Made by a program: the position numbers and the translations under genes. Source: Pomacea canaliculata (Eukaryota; Mollusca; Gastropoda; Architaenioglossa; Ampullariidae). Taken from it: a stretch of DNA of 64,000 bases. Below are positions 11,926-24,370 of this stretch, in pieces; positions within the stretch are counted from its first letter, which is position 1, and every line of letters begins with the position of its first letter. Where the stretch lies: assembly GCF_003073045.1 (NCBI RefSeq), contig NC_037591.1, positions 41,863,883 to 41,927,882 of the forward strand, in the 5' to 3' direction. The notes beneath the pieces were generated by a model. That model had not been told where the DNA came from, ran no database searches, and saw only the letters and a list, made by a program, of their open reading frames with translations.

Positions 11926-14585
11926 TTAAAAATCTGATGTTACCTCGGTAGTCCGATGATGTCGCGTACAGAAACGCCTGTAATCTGCTGTAAAATTTAA
12001 AAAAAAATCACTGGCAGTCAAAGTAAGAAAGCATGTTGATGTGAGTTAGATGTCCACTATCTGTACATACTTGCACCACAACCATCATCACCTTTAAAAC
12101 AAAACTGAGAAGTGTCAGGTCAGTGACTTATCTGTGTACATGTCTAGAGGTGTTGGATGGCTGCAACATGTAACAACGGTTTCCACAGTGACTGAGGTGA
12201 GCCGCAGCGTGCAATGGTAGGTCAGCTCACTCTTGCTTACTTTCACCAGCCACCTCCTTCCTTTCCTGGCCTCCCTCCACAATCGTTTATAGTGTGTGGT
12301 CAGTCACGTGGTGTGTGGTCAGTCACGTGGTGTGTGGTCAGTCACGTGGTGTGTGATCAGTCACGTGGTGTGTGGTCAGTCACGTGGTGTGTGGTCAGTC
12401 ACATGGTGTGTGGTCAATCACGTGGTGTATGGTCAGTCACGTGGTGTGTGGTCAGTCACATGGTGTGTGGTCAATCACGTGGTGTATGGTCAGTCACGTG
12501 GTGTGTGGTCAGTCACATGGTGTGTGGTCAATCACGTGGTGTGTGATCAGTCACATGGTTTGTGGTCAATCACGTGGTGTGTGGTCAGTCACGTGGTGTG
12601 TGGTCAATCACGTGGTGTGTGGTCAGTCACGTGGTGTGTGATCAGTCACGTGGTGTGTGGTCAGTCACATGGTAAAACCAAAACATTTATGAAGTTTTTT
12701 CAAAAAAGGAGTCATCAGGAAGGTGATTGTGACTATCGATAGTTACGGTCACATGCTGCAGACTAGCAGTCAGAGCAGTTTTCGAAGAATAAAGGTCTCG
12801 TATGTTGTGTCCTTATTTCTGTGTCAACAGGCAAAGAACATGTCTTGCACCCGTAGACCAGAACGAATACTACTATGAAGGTTGCTAATTGGAAACAGCC
12901 TGTTAAGCAGGTTTTTTCCATTGTCACTGTTGTTATAATTTAAAACTGATATGTTTGTCCATGGTGAGTCCCAGTTATACGAAACTTTTTTATTTTATCC
13001 CACGGGAATATTTTCCGTTTAATGTGCCTGTGTAAAACCATCCAGGAGACGATGATCTGTGTCTCTACAAAGTCTAGAGTTGTGTCGGAGATAAAGAGCG
13101 AGAGGACTATGGCGGATACACAATCAAGTAAATATGGCATCATACAGACACAGGCAATAGACAGTGAGGCACATTTCCGTTTGAAACGATTTAAAATAGA
13201 CCTGCTGTAAGATTGAAGATATTTGCGATAAAATCTACAAACTTATACTTTATTTGTTTTAATTGTTGTTGTTTTGCCTCTGTTTTTTCGTCATGCTGTC
13301 ATTATTTCTTTATCTTTTATGTCAAGCCTTGAAAGTGCACATGTTTAAAATATAAGACTATAGCTAGTGGTGATACAGGTGAACATGTTACAGACACCTG
13401 AAACCACCAGGTGTGGCAAGAAAGTGTGAGTTAGGTGTCAGGTGAGGTGTTCAGCTATCGTGACCAGAAGAGACATCAACAAGTGTGTCGGTAACTTACT
13501 AAGAATCGAACGATAGTCGCATGTGTCCGTGAAACGGCAACAAGGATGGTCGTTACACTCAGCGTTGGTCTCGATGCACGGAAACTGAAACCGAACCAAA
13601 CACATCATCCTACAAGTGTAATACTGGAGCTGCTAAAAATGGAATGACTTCATACTGCATCTTCCACTAAAAAATACTGGTGCCAAACTGACCTTCTAGT
13701 CACACTGTAGTGTTTTACCAAATACTAACACAAACTTGGGATGTCCACTAGTTGTCTTTCAATGGCGGTGGTTTTCTTGTATTTAACAGATGGAATGTCC
13801 TTGACTCCTTGCCATCTTCAGTGTATTTATGTCCTCAGTAACATTATACACGTTCTCAGTTTTACAATGTTCTTGATAGTTCAAAACGTTGATTTGAAGA
13901 GTAAGTTACACACCAGTAACATTTGGATAATGGTGGTCACTGATGAGTGACAAAGCAAACATGTGGAGTGAAAGTTTGGATGTTTCGCCGGGTACTGAGG
14001 TTTGGGATCAGATTTTGCTTTCCATGCGAGGCTCTGGATTTCTCGCGGTCTTCACTGTAGGGAGGATGTTGGACATGAAGCTGGCCACAATGGCTAACAC
14101 CACATTCTTGTGGCATCTTCGTGTTTTAGCGACACCAGGCTTTTACACCAGACATCAGCAGCGATAGCAATCAGTGTCCTTAACATCACTCTCCTGCTTC
14201 TAAGGTCCTCCACCACTGCGCATGCGTGTCAGATTCTCGCAGTCGCCCACCGGAAGATGAAGTATTCCGTGCGAAACATTTTGTGTTCTACGGTTATATA
14301 TAATTTCTTACTTCGAAGATTAAAACCTATTTTTGAAATGATTTCTACAGAGACTGCTTAAGAAGGCATAACAACATTAGAGTATTTAATATACTCTGTA
14401 AAGCCTGTTGCTGTATCTTAATAACTGTAGTAGCAATTACAGAGTATCATCATATCAAGCTATCAAGAACCTTCTAGAAATCTCCTTGCCTTTTTATGAT
14501 GAGATTTTTTGATGTGTGCGGCTTCCAGTGTTATGAAAAGCAGCAAGCAGACGACAGCTAGGGACAACTGTGATTGTTTAGTCAT
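11926..14585 (-). CDS. Secreted ICK-like cysteine-rich peptide, copy 2
   Basis: Exon 1 (14490-14585, 32 codons) starts MTKQSQLSLAVV with a typical signal core ending LEA. The segment after it is lysine-rich with only a few histidines, unlike its paralogues. The only well-placed phase-0 donor begins GC (aag then gcaagg), so intron 1 would be a GC-AG intron. Exon 2 (13500-13584) gives C-6-C-4-CC-5-C, and exon 3 (11944-11987) adds the sixth cysteine after 12 residues. Phases agree. If exon 3 is read past its gtaaca, a stop follows at 11926. The upstream block is shorter than elsewhere, so expression is uncertain. Confidence 0.65.
12290..12672. repeat. 19-bp minisatellite (about 20 units)
   Basis: The unit gtgtgtggtcagtcacgtg is repeated head to tail about 20 times with one-base variants (cacatg, tcaatc, tgatca). 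It sits in intron 2 of copy 2. Homologous positions hold about four units in copy 6 (38785-38860), a degenerate set in copy 4 (26838-26940) and roughly one unit in copies 1 and 3. Each full unit has an E-box CACGTG at its end. Long open frames through it are products of the repeat. Confidence 0.95.
13930..14300 (-). repeat. Conserved intron-1 block (copies 2, 4, 6, 9)
   Basis: Sequence around gacatgaagctggccacaat and atcttcgtgttttagcgaca recurs in intron 1 at 28380-28760, 41630-41770 and, on the other strand, 58480-58870. It includes cactgcgcatgcgtgtcaga. Open frames across it are not kept in the gene's reading direction, so I treat it as duplicated intron sequence rather than a gene. Confidence 0.6.
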
Positions 14586-14739
14586 CTTGATTGGTAGACC
14601 GCTTGGTTTAAGATCTCTTTAGAAAAAAAAATCACATTACATTATTCTCATCTTCTCAGTACTCATCAATAATAAATAAGCTCTGGAAAATATGGAAAAC
14701 AACTTTTACCTAGTATGGAAAACTGTTGTTGAGTCAAAT

Positions 14740-14880
14740 CTTCATTCGTCGTCAGATTCTCACTGTCTGTAGTGTGGGGAAGACAACTCTGAAAAACGAC
14801 GTTGCTAGTCACGTGATGTCATCGCGAAGCTCAGTTATCTTGCGTTGTCGAAGTGGCGGTTATTAAAGAATTAAATGTTT
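14740..14880 (-). promoter_or_regulatory. Upstream block, copy 2 (short form)
   Basis: This block carries the conserved core in the variant form CACGTGATGTCA (14810-14821). It is shorter than in other units: the part that elsewhere ends in the probable noncoding-exon donor is not seen. Confidence 0.5.
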
Positions 14881-15983
14881 AACCGAAGTTAAAGGACTAG
14901 TAGGGTGCAATATCTATCTATTGACTTGGCTAAGTTTGGTGTATGATACTCTTCTCTCTGATGAAAACACTACTTTTCTTTTTGAATCATTTGCCTACAA
15001 ACACCGCCGTCTTTAAAAAGATATAGAGGTCGGTTGTAGTCGTAATTACCAGATGATACCAGTTCTAACTCTGGCCGTGACCTTCACACCGTTAATGTGT
15101 TTCTGTACAATCCTGACTTTAGTCTTGGCATCCTCTTTCTGTGACAGGTGATGTTTGAATTGGTGTGTGTCGAGAATGACAGCGGGGACTGTTGACACAT
15201 ATTTTATTGAATAAAATAATTCTGCCCTAGTAGTCCTTTAAATAACAACGTATAAAAGAAATTCTTCAGCTTGTGTGCCCTTGTCTTCTGTTTTCTATTA
15301 CAATTCTTTATCCCTCATCATCATCGCTTTTATTTCCTATTTTAATACTACTTTAACATGCTTAAATATTTTTAAACTTCATTAAGAAATGCGACTTTGT
15401 CAGTGAGTACAGACACTAATTAAGCTGCTGTGATTCAGACCATAATGACCTTTAATTTATTCAAGAAACTTTATTATTTATTTTATTTATTAACACTGTT
15501 GAATACACGTGCTCACAAAACTTTTGATACTCTCAAATAAATCTATAAGATGCCATTCACCCACTTCGTTGTACCAATAGAAAGATAAATACTGAGAGGT
15601 CGTTTCTAAAAGTTATGTATAATTAACATATCGTCCGAGTTTCCCCATTGGCCGAGACCTTCACTACGTTGACGTATCTGTGTACAATCCTGACGTCTGC
15701 TGTTGATGTTGACCTGTCTGGGGTCATGTTTGTATACGTGTATCACGAGAACGGAACTGAAGCTTTTGATCCATATTTTTCTATTACCGTATTAAGAAAA
15801 ACTTCCATTCTTTGTTCTTTTCATCTGCTGTCTGTCCATTAAGCTCTTTAGACCCCAGGACAACATGTCTAGCGAATAATTGACAGGACGCCATTAGTTG
15901 TCTTTCTCAGCCACACTCAGTGCTCATCCAGAGACTCAACTGTTGGCTGTAGCAGCAGCTATCAATCTGATTAACGATCCTAC

Positions 15984-18900
15984 ATCTATCTATCTATCTA
16001 TTCCTCTTTGTGCATCAGGTTGCACATAAGGCCTCAACCAGAGTCCGCCACCGATGTCGATCGGCTGAAACACGCTCTAGGTGACCCCATGTCCAGCCCT
16101 TTCCTTTCATCTCCCTTTCCACTGTTCTTCTCCAAGTTTCCTTTGGGCGGCCTCGTTTTCTTCGGCCGTCTGGAGTCCATCGTAGGGCGACTCTGGAAAG
16201 GTCTGCTGTCTGCTGGCGGAGCACATTCCAATCCATCGCCAACGCCTTCGTTGAACCTGCGTGTGATGGACTCGGTTTCACTTCTACGGTGGAGTTCTTC
16301 GTTGGTGATGGTGTTTGGCCAAAAGATGTTAAGTATGCGCCTGAGGCATCTGTTTTGGAAGACGTCAAGCTTGTTACTGATGTTTTGGTCATCTTCCAAG
16401 ATTCTGATCCGTAAAGGAGGGGCTGATCACATTTGACTTGAAGATTCTCAGCTTGATCTTCTGCTGATGTTTTTGCCTTCCATGTGCTCCTGAGTGAGGC
16501 AAAGGCCTGACTGGCTTTCGCCAGTCGGGCTCGAATTCTTCACACCTCCGCATCCCCAGTGTTTGACATTTTGGACCCAAGATAGGTGAAACTTGTCAAC
16601 TTCCTCAATCTCTTCTCCATTTTAGTTGATGCTGTCTTGGACTCTGGCGTTCACTCTCATACTGTTAGTCTTTTTTTGTGCTGACCTTCAAGCCAAGGTT
16701 TCCAGCTGTTCTGAGAAGGCCTTTGTTTTTTTCCTGCATGTCTTGTGGCGGTGTGACAGCAGGGCAATGTCATCAGCAAAGTCCAAGTCTTCCAGTGCTG
16801 TTGTTGCTGTCATAGTCATGGTCCATCTGAGCCCTCTCCTCTCGCTGTCGGTGGAATCTTCATGATCCCAGTCCATGCCAGGATGAAGAGAACGGCGACA
16901 GAATGCAGCCCGCTTCACCCCGGTACTGACGTTGAAGGGTCTGTGAGCTCCGTGTCACAGACAACCTGGGATTTGAAAATCGCTGTACAGCATTGCAATG
17001 ACCTGAACAAGTTTTGCAGGGACTCCGTAATGCCTCAGATCTTCCATAAGGACTCGCGGTGGATGCTGTCAAAAGCCTTCTCCAGGTCGATGAAATTGAT
17101 GTACAGCGGTGTTCCATTCGTTGCTCTGCTCCAGAATCTGTCGCAGAATGAAGATGTGTTCGGAGCAGGATCGCCCAGGGCGAATCCTGCTTGCTGTGGT
17201 CGGAGGTCTTCTCAAGAGTTGCCGTCAGTCTGACAAAACAATCTTGCTGAAGACCTTGCTGGTGAGGGAAAGAAGTGTTATGCCCCTCCAATTATTGCAG
17301 TCTCCAAGATCTCCTTCTTGGGTAACTTGAAGATGAGCCCTGTCTTCCACGCAACAGGGACCTGCCCTGATTCCCAAATTTGCCTGAAGATTTCAGTCAG
17401 CTTGGGAGCTGTCACATTTATATCTGCTTTCAACATCTCTGCTGTTATTCCATCTGCCCCTGGTGCTTTGCCACTCTTCATTGTCTTGACTGCTGCTGTC
17501 ACTTCTTCCAGGCTTGGTGGGTCTGTGCAGATGTCAAGGTCTATAGCTGCTGGCTGGATGTCTGCAAGCTGAGGGGGATCTGGTCTGTTCAGAACTGACT
17601 CAAAATGCTCCCTCCAGCGCTGTAGTTTTCCTGCCTCTCCCTCGACGACATTACCGTTCACGTCTTTCACTGGCACATCACTGTTCTTAAACCCGTTGTT
17701 TAGCTGTTTGTTTATCTTGTACAGTGTCTTCAGGTCATTTTTTTACTTGCTGCATTTTCTGCTTCATCTGCCAGTTTCTTATGTGATATCTTTTGTCAGT
17801 TCTTGTCATCCTCTTTAACCTCTTTGTTCAGTTTTGCATATCTTTGTCTGTGTTGTTCCTTCAGGCGTTCAGATCTGGTGCTGTTGATTCTTTGTTTGGC
17901 TGACTTTCTCTCTTCTATCTTCTTCCATGTCTCTTCTCTGATCCACTGTTCTTTCTTTTTTCCGTTGGAAGCCCAGTATTTCTCTCTGATTCCTGTAAGA
18001 CTCGATTGAAAGTCGTCTAAGGTCATCTCTTGTTTGGTCTCCTAGTGCCTGGAACCTGTTCTTTACTTCCATAGCAAAGGCCCTTTCGGTGGCTGGATTT
18101 TTTTAGTTTGCCGGAGTCCACTCTCTGCTGACGTGCCTGTTTTCCTCGTGATCGACGTAGCTTCAGAGAAACTGTGGCTATCACAAGAGTGTGGTCCACT
18201 GGCAATGTCTGCTCCTCTGTAGGCTCTAACATCTTGAAGTGAGCTCCTCCATTTTCGGTTGATGATGACATGGTCTATCTGTCTTTGTGATCCCATCTGG
18301 TGATGTCCATGTTGCCTTGTGGATGTCTTTGTGTGGGAAGAGTGTGCCTCAATCAGTAGGTTGTTTTTCTTCACAAAAGTCTGCCAGTCTCTCTCCGTTG
18401 TCATTGATGCTTCCGATTCCATGTTTGCCCATGACATGCTCCCTGCAGTGTTGTCACTTCCCACCTTGGCATTGAGATCGCCGATGATGAGCAACATGTC
18501 GTGGGCTGGAACGCTTTCTGAGGCTGCCTGGAGCTGATCGTAAAAAGCATCCTTGTCTTCTGCCTCAGAGTCATTTGTTGGTGCATAGCAGGCTAGCACT
18601 GTCAGCTTGGTGTACTTGGAATGGAATCTTGCTCTCAAAAGCCTGGGTCCATAAGGCTTCCATTCCAGCAGTGTCTTTTCGGTTTTCTTGTTGAGGAGTA
18701 GAGCTACTCCTTCAGAGTGCTGAGCGTCTGATCTTCCTGAGAACAAGATGGTATGTCCTGACGCTAGTCTCCTCTTTCCCGTGCCGGTCCATCTGACCTC
18801 ACTGACTCCCAGGATGTCCAAAGTTGTAGTTGTCAAACTCCTTGACTAATTGGAGCATCCTGCCAGTCTGGTACAAGGTCTGGACGTTCCAGCACCCCAC

Positions 18901-19215
18901 CCTCAACTTCTGCCTCGGCTTCAGTAAATCCGCTGTCGGGGCGCCAGCTCCCTTTCGGGTTTGGCTGTCGTCCGTCATTAGTCCAGTCTCCTGGTGTGCT
19001 TCATTACCTTCGCCATCTGTGACGAGTTCTCTGGTTTTAGTTTCTGTAACAGGATTTTTTTTTACATGGTGGGGTTGTTAGCCCTACCACAACCTATTTT
19101 ACCTCTAGGTGAGGTGTCCACCTTAGTCGCCTCTTACGACATGCCGGGCTGGATGGCAGGGACCCTATTCTTGCAATGCTTGCTAGGCAAGCATACCCCG
19201 GGGTCCCACAGGGGG
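15984..19215 (-). mobile_element. RTE-like LINE, decayed, nearly full length
   Basis: On the minus strand the element runs from about 19.2 kb to a TATC-type simple tail at 15984-16003. An apurinic-like endonuclease is clear at 18063-18836: ILGVSEVRWTGTGKR, then GDLNAKVGSDN, then IDHVIINRKW. The reverse transcriptase follows in pieces: SGKAPGADGITAEMLK near 17.5 kb and the catalytic FADDIALLSH near 16.8 kb. A C-terminal RRKRGRPKETWRR segment lies near 16.2 kb. The pieces lie in different frames, so the copy cannot encode a working protein. The closest family I recognise is the RTE type often annotated as craniofacial development protein 2-like in molluscs. Confidence 0.85.
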
Positions 19216-19570
19216 ATCCTACATTATGGATGGAAATTTGTTGGCTGTCCAATCATGGATGTGCTTAGTATTTCTAAAAGAAAAGTAAAGAAAAGAAAGA
19301 CTAAACTGTGGCTTGCGTTGAAACCATACTTGTTGCCAGTTGACCAGTCTAACATTAATATGCTATCATCAGCGTTTGACGATTGTTACCTTTTGGAAAC
19401 AACTTGCTCCTTGTCACAGATGGTCCTACAGTAAGCGCTTTAACAGTCAGTGAACGGTTATAAGCGAAATCACGATAGTTCTACCTGATGACACCTTTAA
19501 TTTTAAATTGTTTTTTAACTGCTTTCCTAACGGTCTATAACTCCACTTTACCAGTATATTGCAGGCTATA
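19216..19570. other. Unclassified sequence right of the LINE
   Basis: I see no gene. The part around 19350-19440 (gctatcatcagcg, ccttttggaaacaacttgct) resembles sequence near 24400-24450, so it is probably array spacer cut by the LINE insertion. Confidence 0.4.
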
Positions 19571-19771
19571 ATTACAAATAGACTGGAAAGGCGGAACTTG
19601 AATTCAGTGACTGGCTGATGACACTGTGGTGTTATGTTCTGTCATACAACCAGCCTCTCAAACAAGTATTTGAGATTTATGTTCTACAGTATGTCTTTCC
19701 TTGCTGAGTAATTTTGTATTTTGTCAGACACATAGATATTAGTCACAAAAGTCACACAAGACCAGTTTGCT

Positions 19772-20058
19772 TTTTCTGGAGTTTATTTTCTCGTTGAATT
19801 TTTTAGCCTACAGAGCAATCGAGAAATACAGTGAAAACCTTTAAATGCATTTAAATACAATAAATTTAGAGACACCTTTGAACTCGGTGATCTTATACTG
19901 GTGCGATGACTTCCTATTATTCGTTGACATCCCAGAATCGGACAGTAGGCAGACGCATCCTGTTGTTGTTACTATTGGGTACATCCAGCATCCAATACTC
20001 ATTGGTAGCAGGTGACATTAGTCCGTTTGTATTCTGAGAAGGTCCGTCCATCTACCTT
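19772..20058 (-). other. Probable terminal exon and polyA signal, copy 3
   Basis: The acceptor ttgttctcacgccag precedes the conserved last-exon block, and AATAAA lies at 19782-19787 (complement). The block is almost identical to that of copy 1. Confidence 0.5.
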
Positions 20059-20606
20059 CTGGCGTGAGAACAAAATGCAAAACATTTGGTGTAATTGTCA
20101 TTCAAAGTGTGACATTTGATCCAACTTATAATATAAACATAACTATTACCGATTTCTCATGATAGCAATTTAAAAGTTTTAATGCTTTAAACAATTTATA
20201 TCGTTTAAAAAAGTTTTCTACAAAGCATTTCTTATGTGGTAATGTTCTCAGGTCTCGTAATGTTGCACCTGTTCTTGGATTACGTGGGCAACCACACAAT
20301 AGAATGTGCCAGTGCCATGTACAAGACTTCAGATAGTACCAGACAATCGGCAACTAGAGGGCAGCAGTTGTACCCACCCACAACAGACGAGATTGTATCA
20401 GTTACTTTTGACACTACATTATGAGTCAGACACATGTTCTCAAGGTCTCTCTTGCTGGACATTTTAAATAACTAGGTAAATCATACTAGTACAACCTACC
20501 AACTATTCAAATTTTCATACTTTCCTTTTGTTATCACTTTATATATATATATCCCCCGATTGACTTATTCATTTATGCTAAAATACCCAGAAAAAAATTC
20601 TGAATG

Positions 20607-22501
20607 TTACCACTCATGTTCCGGATATGGTCTTGGCTTGCAGGTAGGGATATCTGCAAAATTACAAATAATATCACTGGCGTTCGAAGTAAGAAAGCAT
20701 GCTGGTGTGAGTTACATGTCCACTCTCAGTACATGTCAGCACCACAACCATCAGCACCCTACAAACAAAGCAATTGTTTAAAGATTTTGGTCAGATCACT
20801 TGATGTGTGGTCAGTCACATGGCAAAACCAAAATGTTTATGAAGTTTACTTCTTATTTCTGTGTAAACAGGCAAAGAACATTCTTTCACCCGTAGAGCAG
20901 AAAGGGTACTACTATGAAGGAAACAAAGCCTATAAAGCAGATTTTTTTTCTATTTTCGCTGTTGTTACAATTTGCAAATGATATGGTTGTACATGGTGAC
21001 TCCCAGTTATTGGAAGCTATAATCCCACGGGGATGATTTCCGTTTAATGTGTTTGTTTAAAACCATCCAGGAGACGATGATCTGTGTCTTTACAAAGTCT
21101 AGAGTTGTGTCGGAGATAAAGAGCGAGAGGACTATGGCGGATACACAATCACATAAATAGGGGAATCAGACAGACAAGGGCATTAGACCAGTTGTTCTTA
21201 ACCTTGTTTGAGGTACCGAACCCACAAGTTTCATATGCACATTCACCGAACCCTTCTTTAGTGTCGTCACGAATTGCGGGTGTGTCTTGACCTCCGTGGC
21301 GGAGGCTCCGACGAACCCCTGCGAGGCCGACTCACCGAACCCCTAGGGTTCGATCAAACCTCGGTTAAGAACCACTGCATTAGACAGTGCGGGACATTTC
21401 AATGTAAAACGATAAAAAGTAAACCTTCTGTAAGATTTAAGATATTTTGCGACAATTTCTACAAACGTATACTTGTGCCAAACGTAAAACTTTTTGTCTT
21501 TTTTTAATTGTTGTTGGTTTGCCTCTGTTTTTTCGTCAAGCTGTCATTAAATCTTTATTTTTTATGTCAAGCCTTGAAAGTGCGAATGTTTAAAATATAA
21601 GACTATAGTTAGTGGTGATACAGGTGTACATGTTACAGACTCCAGAAAGCACAAGGTGTGGGAAGAAAATGTGTGTTGGGTGTCAGGAAAGGTGTAAAGC
21701 TATTGTGACAAGAAGAGACATCAACACGTGTGTCACAAAACTTACTTTCAGATCCGAAATTTATAGTGCAGTCGTCATCTACAGTGCAACAATGAGATCG
21801 TTCACATGGCTGGTAGGTCAAGCTGCACTGAAACCGAACCAAACACATCATTAGTTGAAGTCGGTGCGAAGACAATAAAGTGCTGAACGGATGAGAGGAT
21901 TGCTTGTCTGGAACAGACTCTAAAGTGTTTTACTATTGTTGTAACAACCTTCATGATTTATCTTGAATTAGTTTTGTCATTTTACTTCATTCGGTTTAAA
22001 TGTGTCATGTCCACTAAATGTTGAACCACAATGTGCATACACTAGCTCACAGTGAATAAGATCAGATGTGCTGACATCCAAGGATCTGTACCTGCCATAA
22101 TGGAGTCACATCATCCTACAAGTGAAATACTGGAGCTACTGAAAGTGAAGGATTTCATCTTGCACAGGAAGATGAAGTATTCCGTGCAAAACATTTTGTA
22201 TTTTACGATTGTGTATACTTTCTTACTTCGAAGTTTAAAACCTTTTTGAAATGATTTCTACAGAGACTGCTTAAGAAGACATAACAACATTAGAGTATTT
22301 AATATACTTTGTAAAGATTGTTGCTGTATCTTAATAACTGTAGTAGCAATTACAGAATCCCACCATATCAAGTTACCAAGAACCTTCTAGAAATGTCCTT
22401 ACTGATGTATTTTGATGGCGAGGGTAGTTGTGTCCTGCTTCCAGTGTTATGAAAAGCAGCAAGCAGACGACAGCTTTGTACAACCGTGTTTGTTTAGTCA
22501 T
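20607..22501 (-). CDS. Secreted ICK-like cysteine-rich peptide, copy 3
   Basis: Exon 1 (22403-22501, 33 codons) starts MTKQTRLYKAVV with signal core ending LEA. The segment after it has only two histidines and lacks the poly-His run. It ends in phase 0 at gtaagg. Exon 2 (21746-21827) gives C-6-C-4-CC-5-C, and exon 3 (20611-20653) adds the last cysteine after 11 residues and is proline-rich. If exon 3 is not spliced further, TAA follows directly (20607-20609). A small inverted-repeat element sits in intron 2. The role is unknown; the fold is inferred from cysteine order alone. Confidence 0.75.
21189..21377. mobile_element. hAT-type MITE with 8-bp target duplication
   Basis: A 189-bp element has inverted ends CAGTTGTTCTTAACC and GGTTAAGAACCACTG. 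It is flanked by a perfect 8-bp duplication cattagac (21181-21188 and 21378-21385), which indicates a hAT family member. It carries no gene. Other units have the empty site, so it inserted after the duplications. Confidence 0.93.
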
Positions 22502-22789
22502 CGTGGTTGGTAGACCGCTTGGTTTGAGATCTCTTTTGAAAAAAAATCACATTACATTATTTTCATCTTATCAGTACTAATCAACGCTAAATAAGGTCTT
22601 GAAAATATGGAAAAGAACTTTTACCTAGTATGGAGAACTGTTATTCAAACAAATCTTCAGTGAAACGGAGAGTTCAAAGTACAAAGCGAGAAAATATATT
22701 TGTAAATAAATAAGCCTAATAATAACAGTCCTGACAAAACTGTTAGCCACATCAAGTAAGTAGTGAGATTATTTGTGTGCTAGTGCATC

Positions 22790-23020
22790 ACGACACTCAC
22801 ATACAACGAGTTAAGCAAGAAACACACACAACTGTGCTTTTGTCTACTTGCGTTTAAAGCCAGTAACGGCGATGTTAACCTCGACAGACGTCGTCGTTAG
22901 GTTGTCACTGTCTGTGGTGTGGAGAAGACAACTGGGAAAAACGAGGTCGATAAATACGTGACGTCAGCGCGAAGCTCAGTTATCTTGCGTTGTCGACGTG
23001 GCGGTTATTAAAGAATAAAG
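22790..23020 (-). promoter_or_regulatory. Upstream block with CRE, copy 3
   Basis: The conserved block with TGACGTCA at 22959-22966; the E-box half reads TACGTG here. The gtatgtgagtg donor of the probable noncoding exon is present (complement, about 22797-22807). Confidence 0.6.
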
Positions 23021-24370
23021 GTTTAACAGAAGTTAAAGGACTAGTAGGGTGCAATATCTATCTATAGACTTAGCTAAGAGCGGTGTATGATAAATACACT
23101 ACTTTAGTTTTTAAACATTTGCCTACAAACGTCACAATCTTTATAAAAGGTCAAAATGTAGAGGTCGGTTGTACTCGTAATTAACGGAAGTTAAGAGTTC
23201 TAACTCTGGCCGAGGCCTTCACGACGTTAATGTGTTTCTATACAATCTATATAATCCTTACTTTAGTCTTGTCATCCTCTCTCTGTGACAGGTGATGTTT
23301 GAATTCTTGTGTGTCGAGAATAAAAGCGGGGACTGTTGACACACATTTTATTGAATAAAGTAATTGCTGCCCTAGTAGTCCTTTAAATAACAACGCATAA
23401 AAGAATTTCGTCAGATTGTGTGCCCTCGTCTCTTGTTTCCTATTACAATTTTGTATCTGTCATCATCTCTTTTATTTCCAATTTTAATACTACTTTAAAA
23501 TGCTTAATTAATTTTTTATATTTATATTTAAATTTTATTAAGATATGCGACTTTGTCAGTGAGTACAGACACTAAGCTGCTGTGATTAAGACCATGATTA
23601 CCTTTAAATTTATTCAAGAAGCTACATTATTTAATTGTATTTAAATCTATAAGATGCGATTCACCTTCTTTTTTGTACCAGTAGAAGGATAAATGAATGT
23701 GTAGGAAATACCATACTATACCGGGGACTGCTAAGATTCAAACTGGTTGAATAGGTACTGAAAGCTACAAATACTATTTTACCATTCCGATTCTTACAAA
23801 TGTATTTACTTTATCCGTTTGATACTTGAAACTTTACCAGTGGACCATACTGGTACTGACAAACTATCAATCAGGACTAGAAACAGATAGTATAAGCCGC
23901 AATCCCTCAAAACAAATCCCTACACTGTATTTTGTTGCCATTAATTATGTATCAATCGTGCTCCTGACATGAATAGTTAGGTCACGTGATGTTCCTCTAT
24001 AAACCTTTCTCAGTGATGAGATTGTAGTATATTCTATATTATATTTATGATGTAGTGAGCTAGTTAACAGAACAGCCCATGTCCCTACATTGGCCTGTCT
24101 TTGGAAGAATTTCGTTTCCAAAAGTTAGAACTCAGTAAGGGGAGTGTACTGCTGCTGTCAGATCATTTATCTGCGTAGTTGTCCCCCTTTGACTATTACA
24201 AGAGACTGTGCGAGTAATTCTTTTTTATTTACTGTGTATGTCAGCTGAAAAACAGGCTGAGTTGTTTCTGTATGAATCTTGTTTGACTCTGTGGTGCTAC
24301 CCCATACCAGACTTGTTAGAAGAGTGGAATGTCTTCACCTTTGAACCTGTTGCATCAAACACTTTTTTTT

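Noticed and set aside
12214-12742. Three overlapping plus-strand open frames with repeated VVCGQSRGVWS-type residues
   Set aside because: They are the 19-bp minisatellite read in three frames. Tandem repeats without stops stay open by chance, and there is no signal, domain or counterpart outside the repeat.
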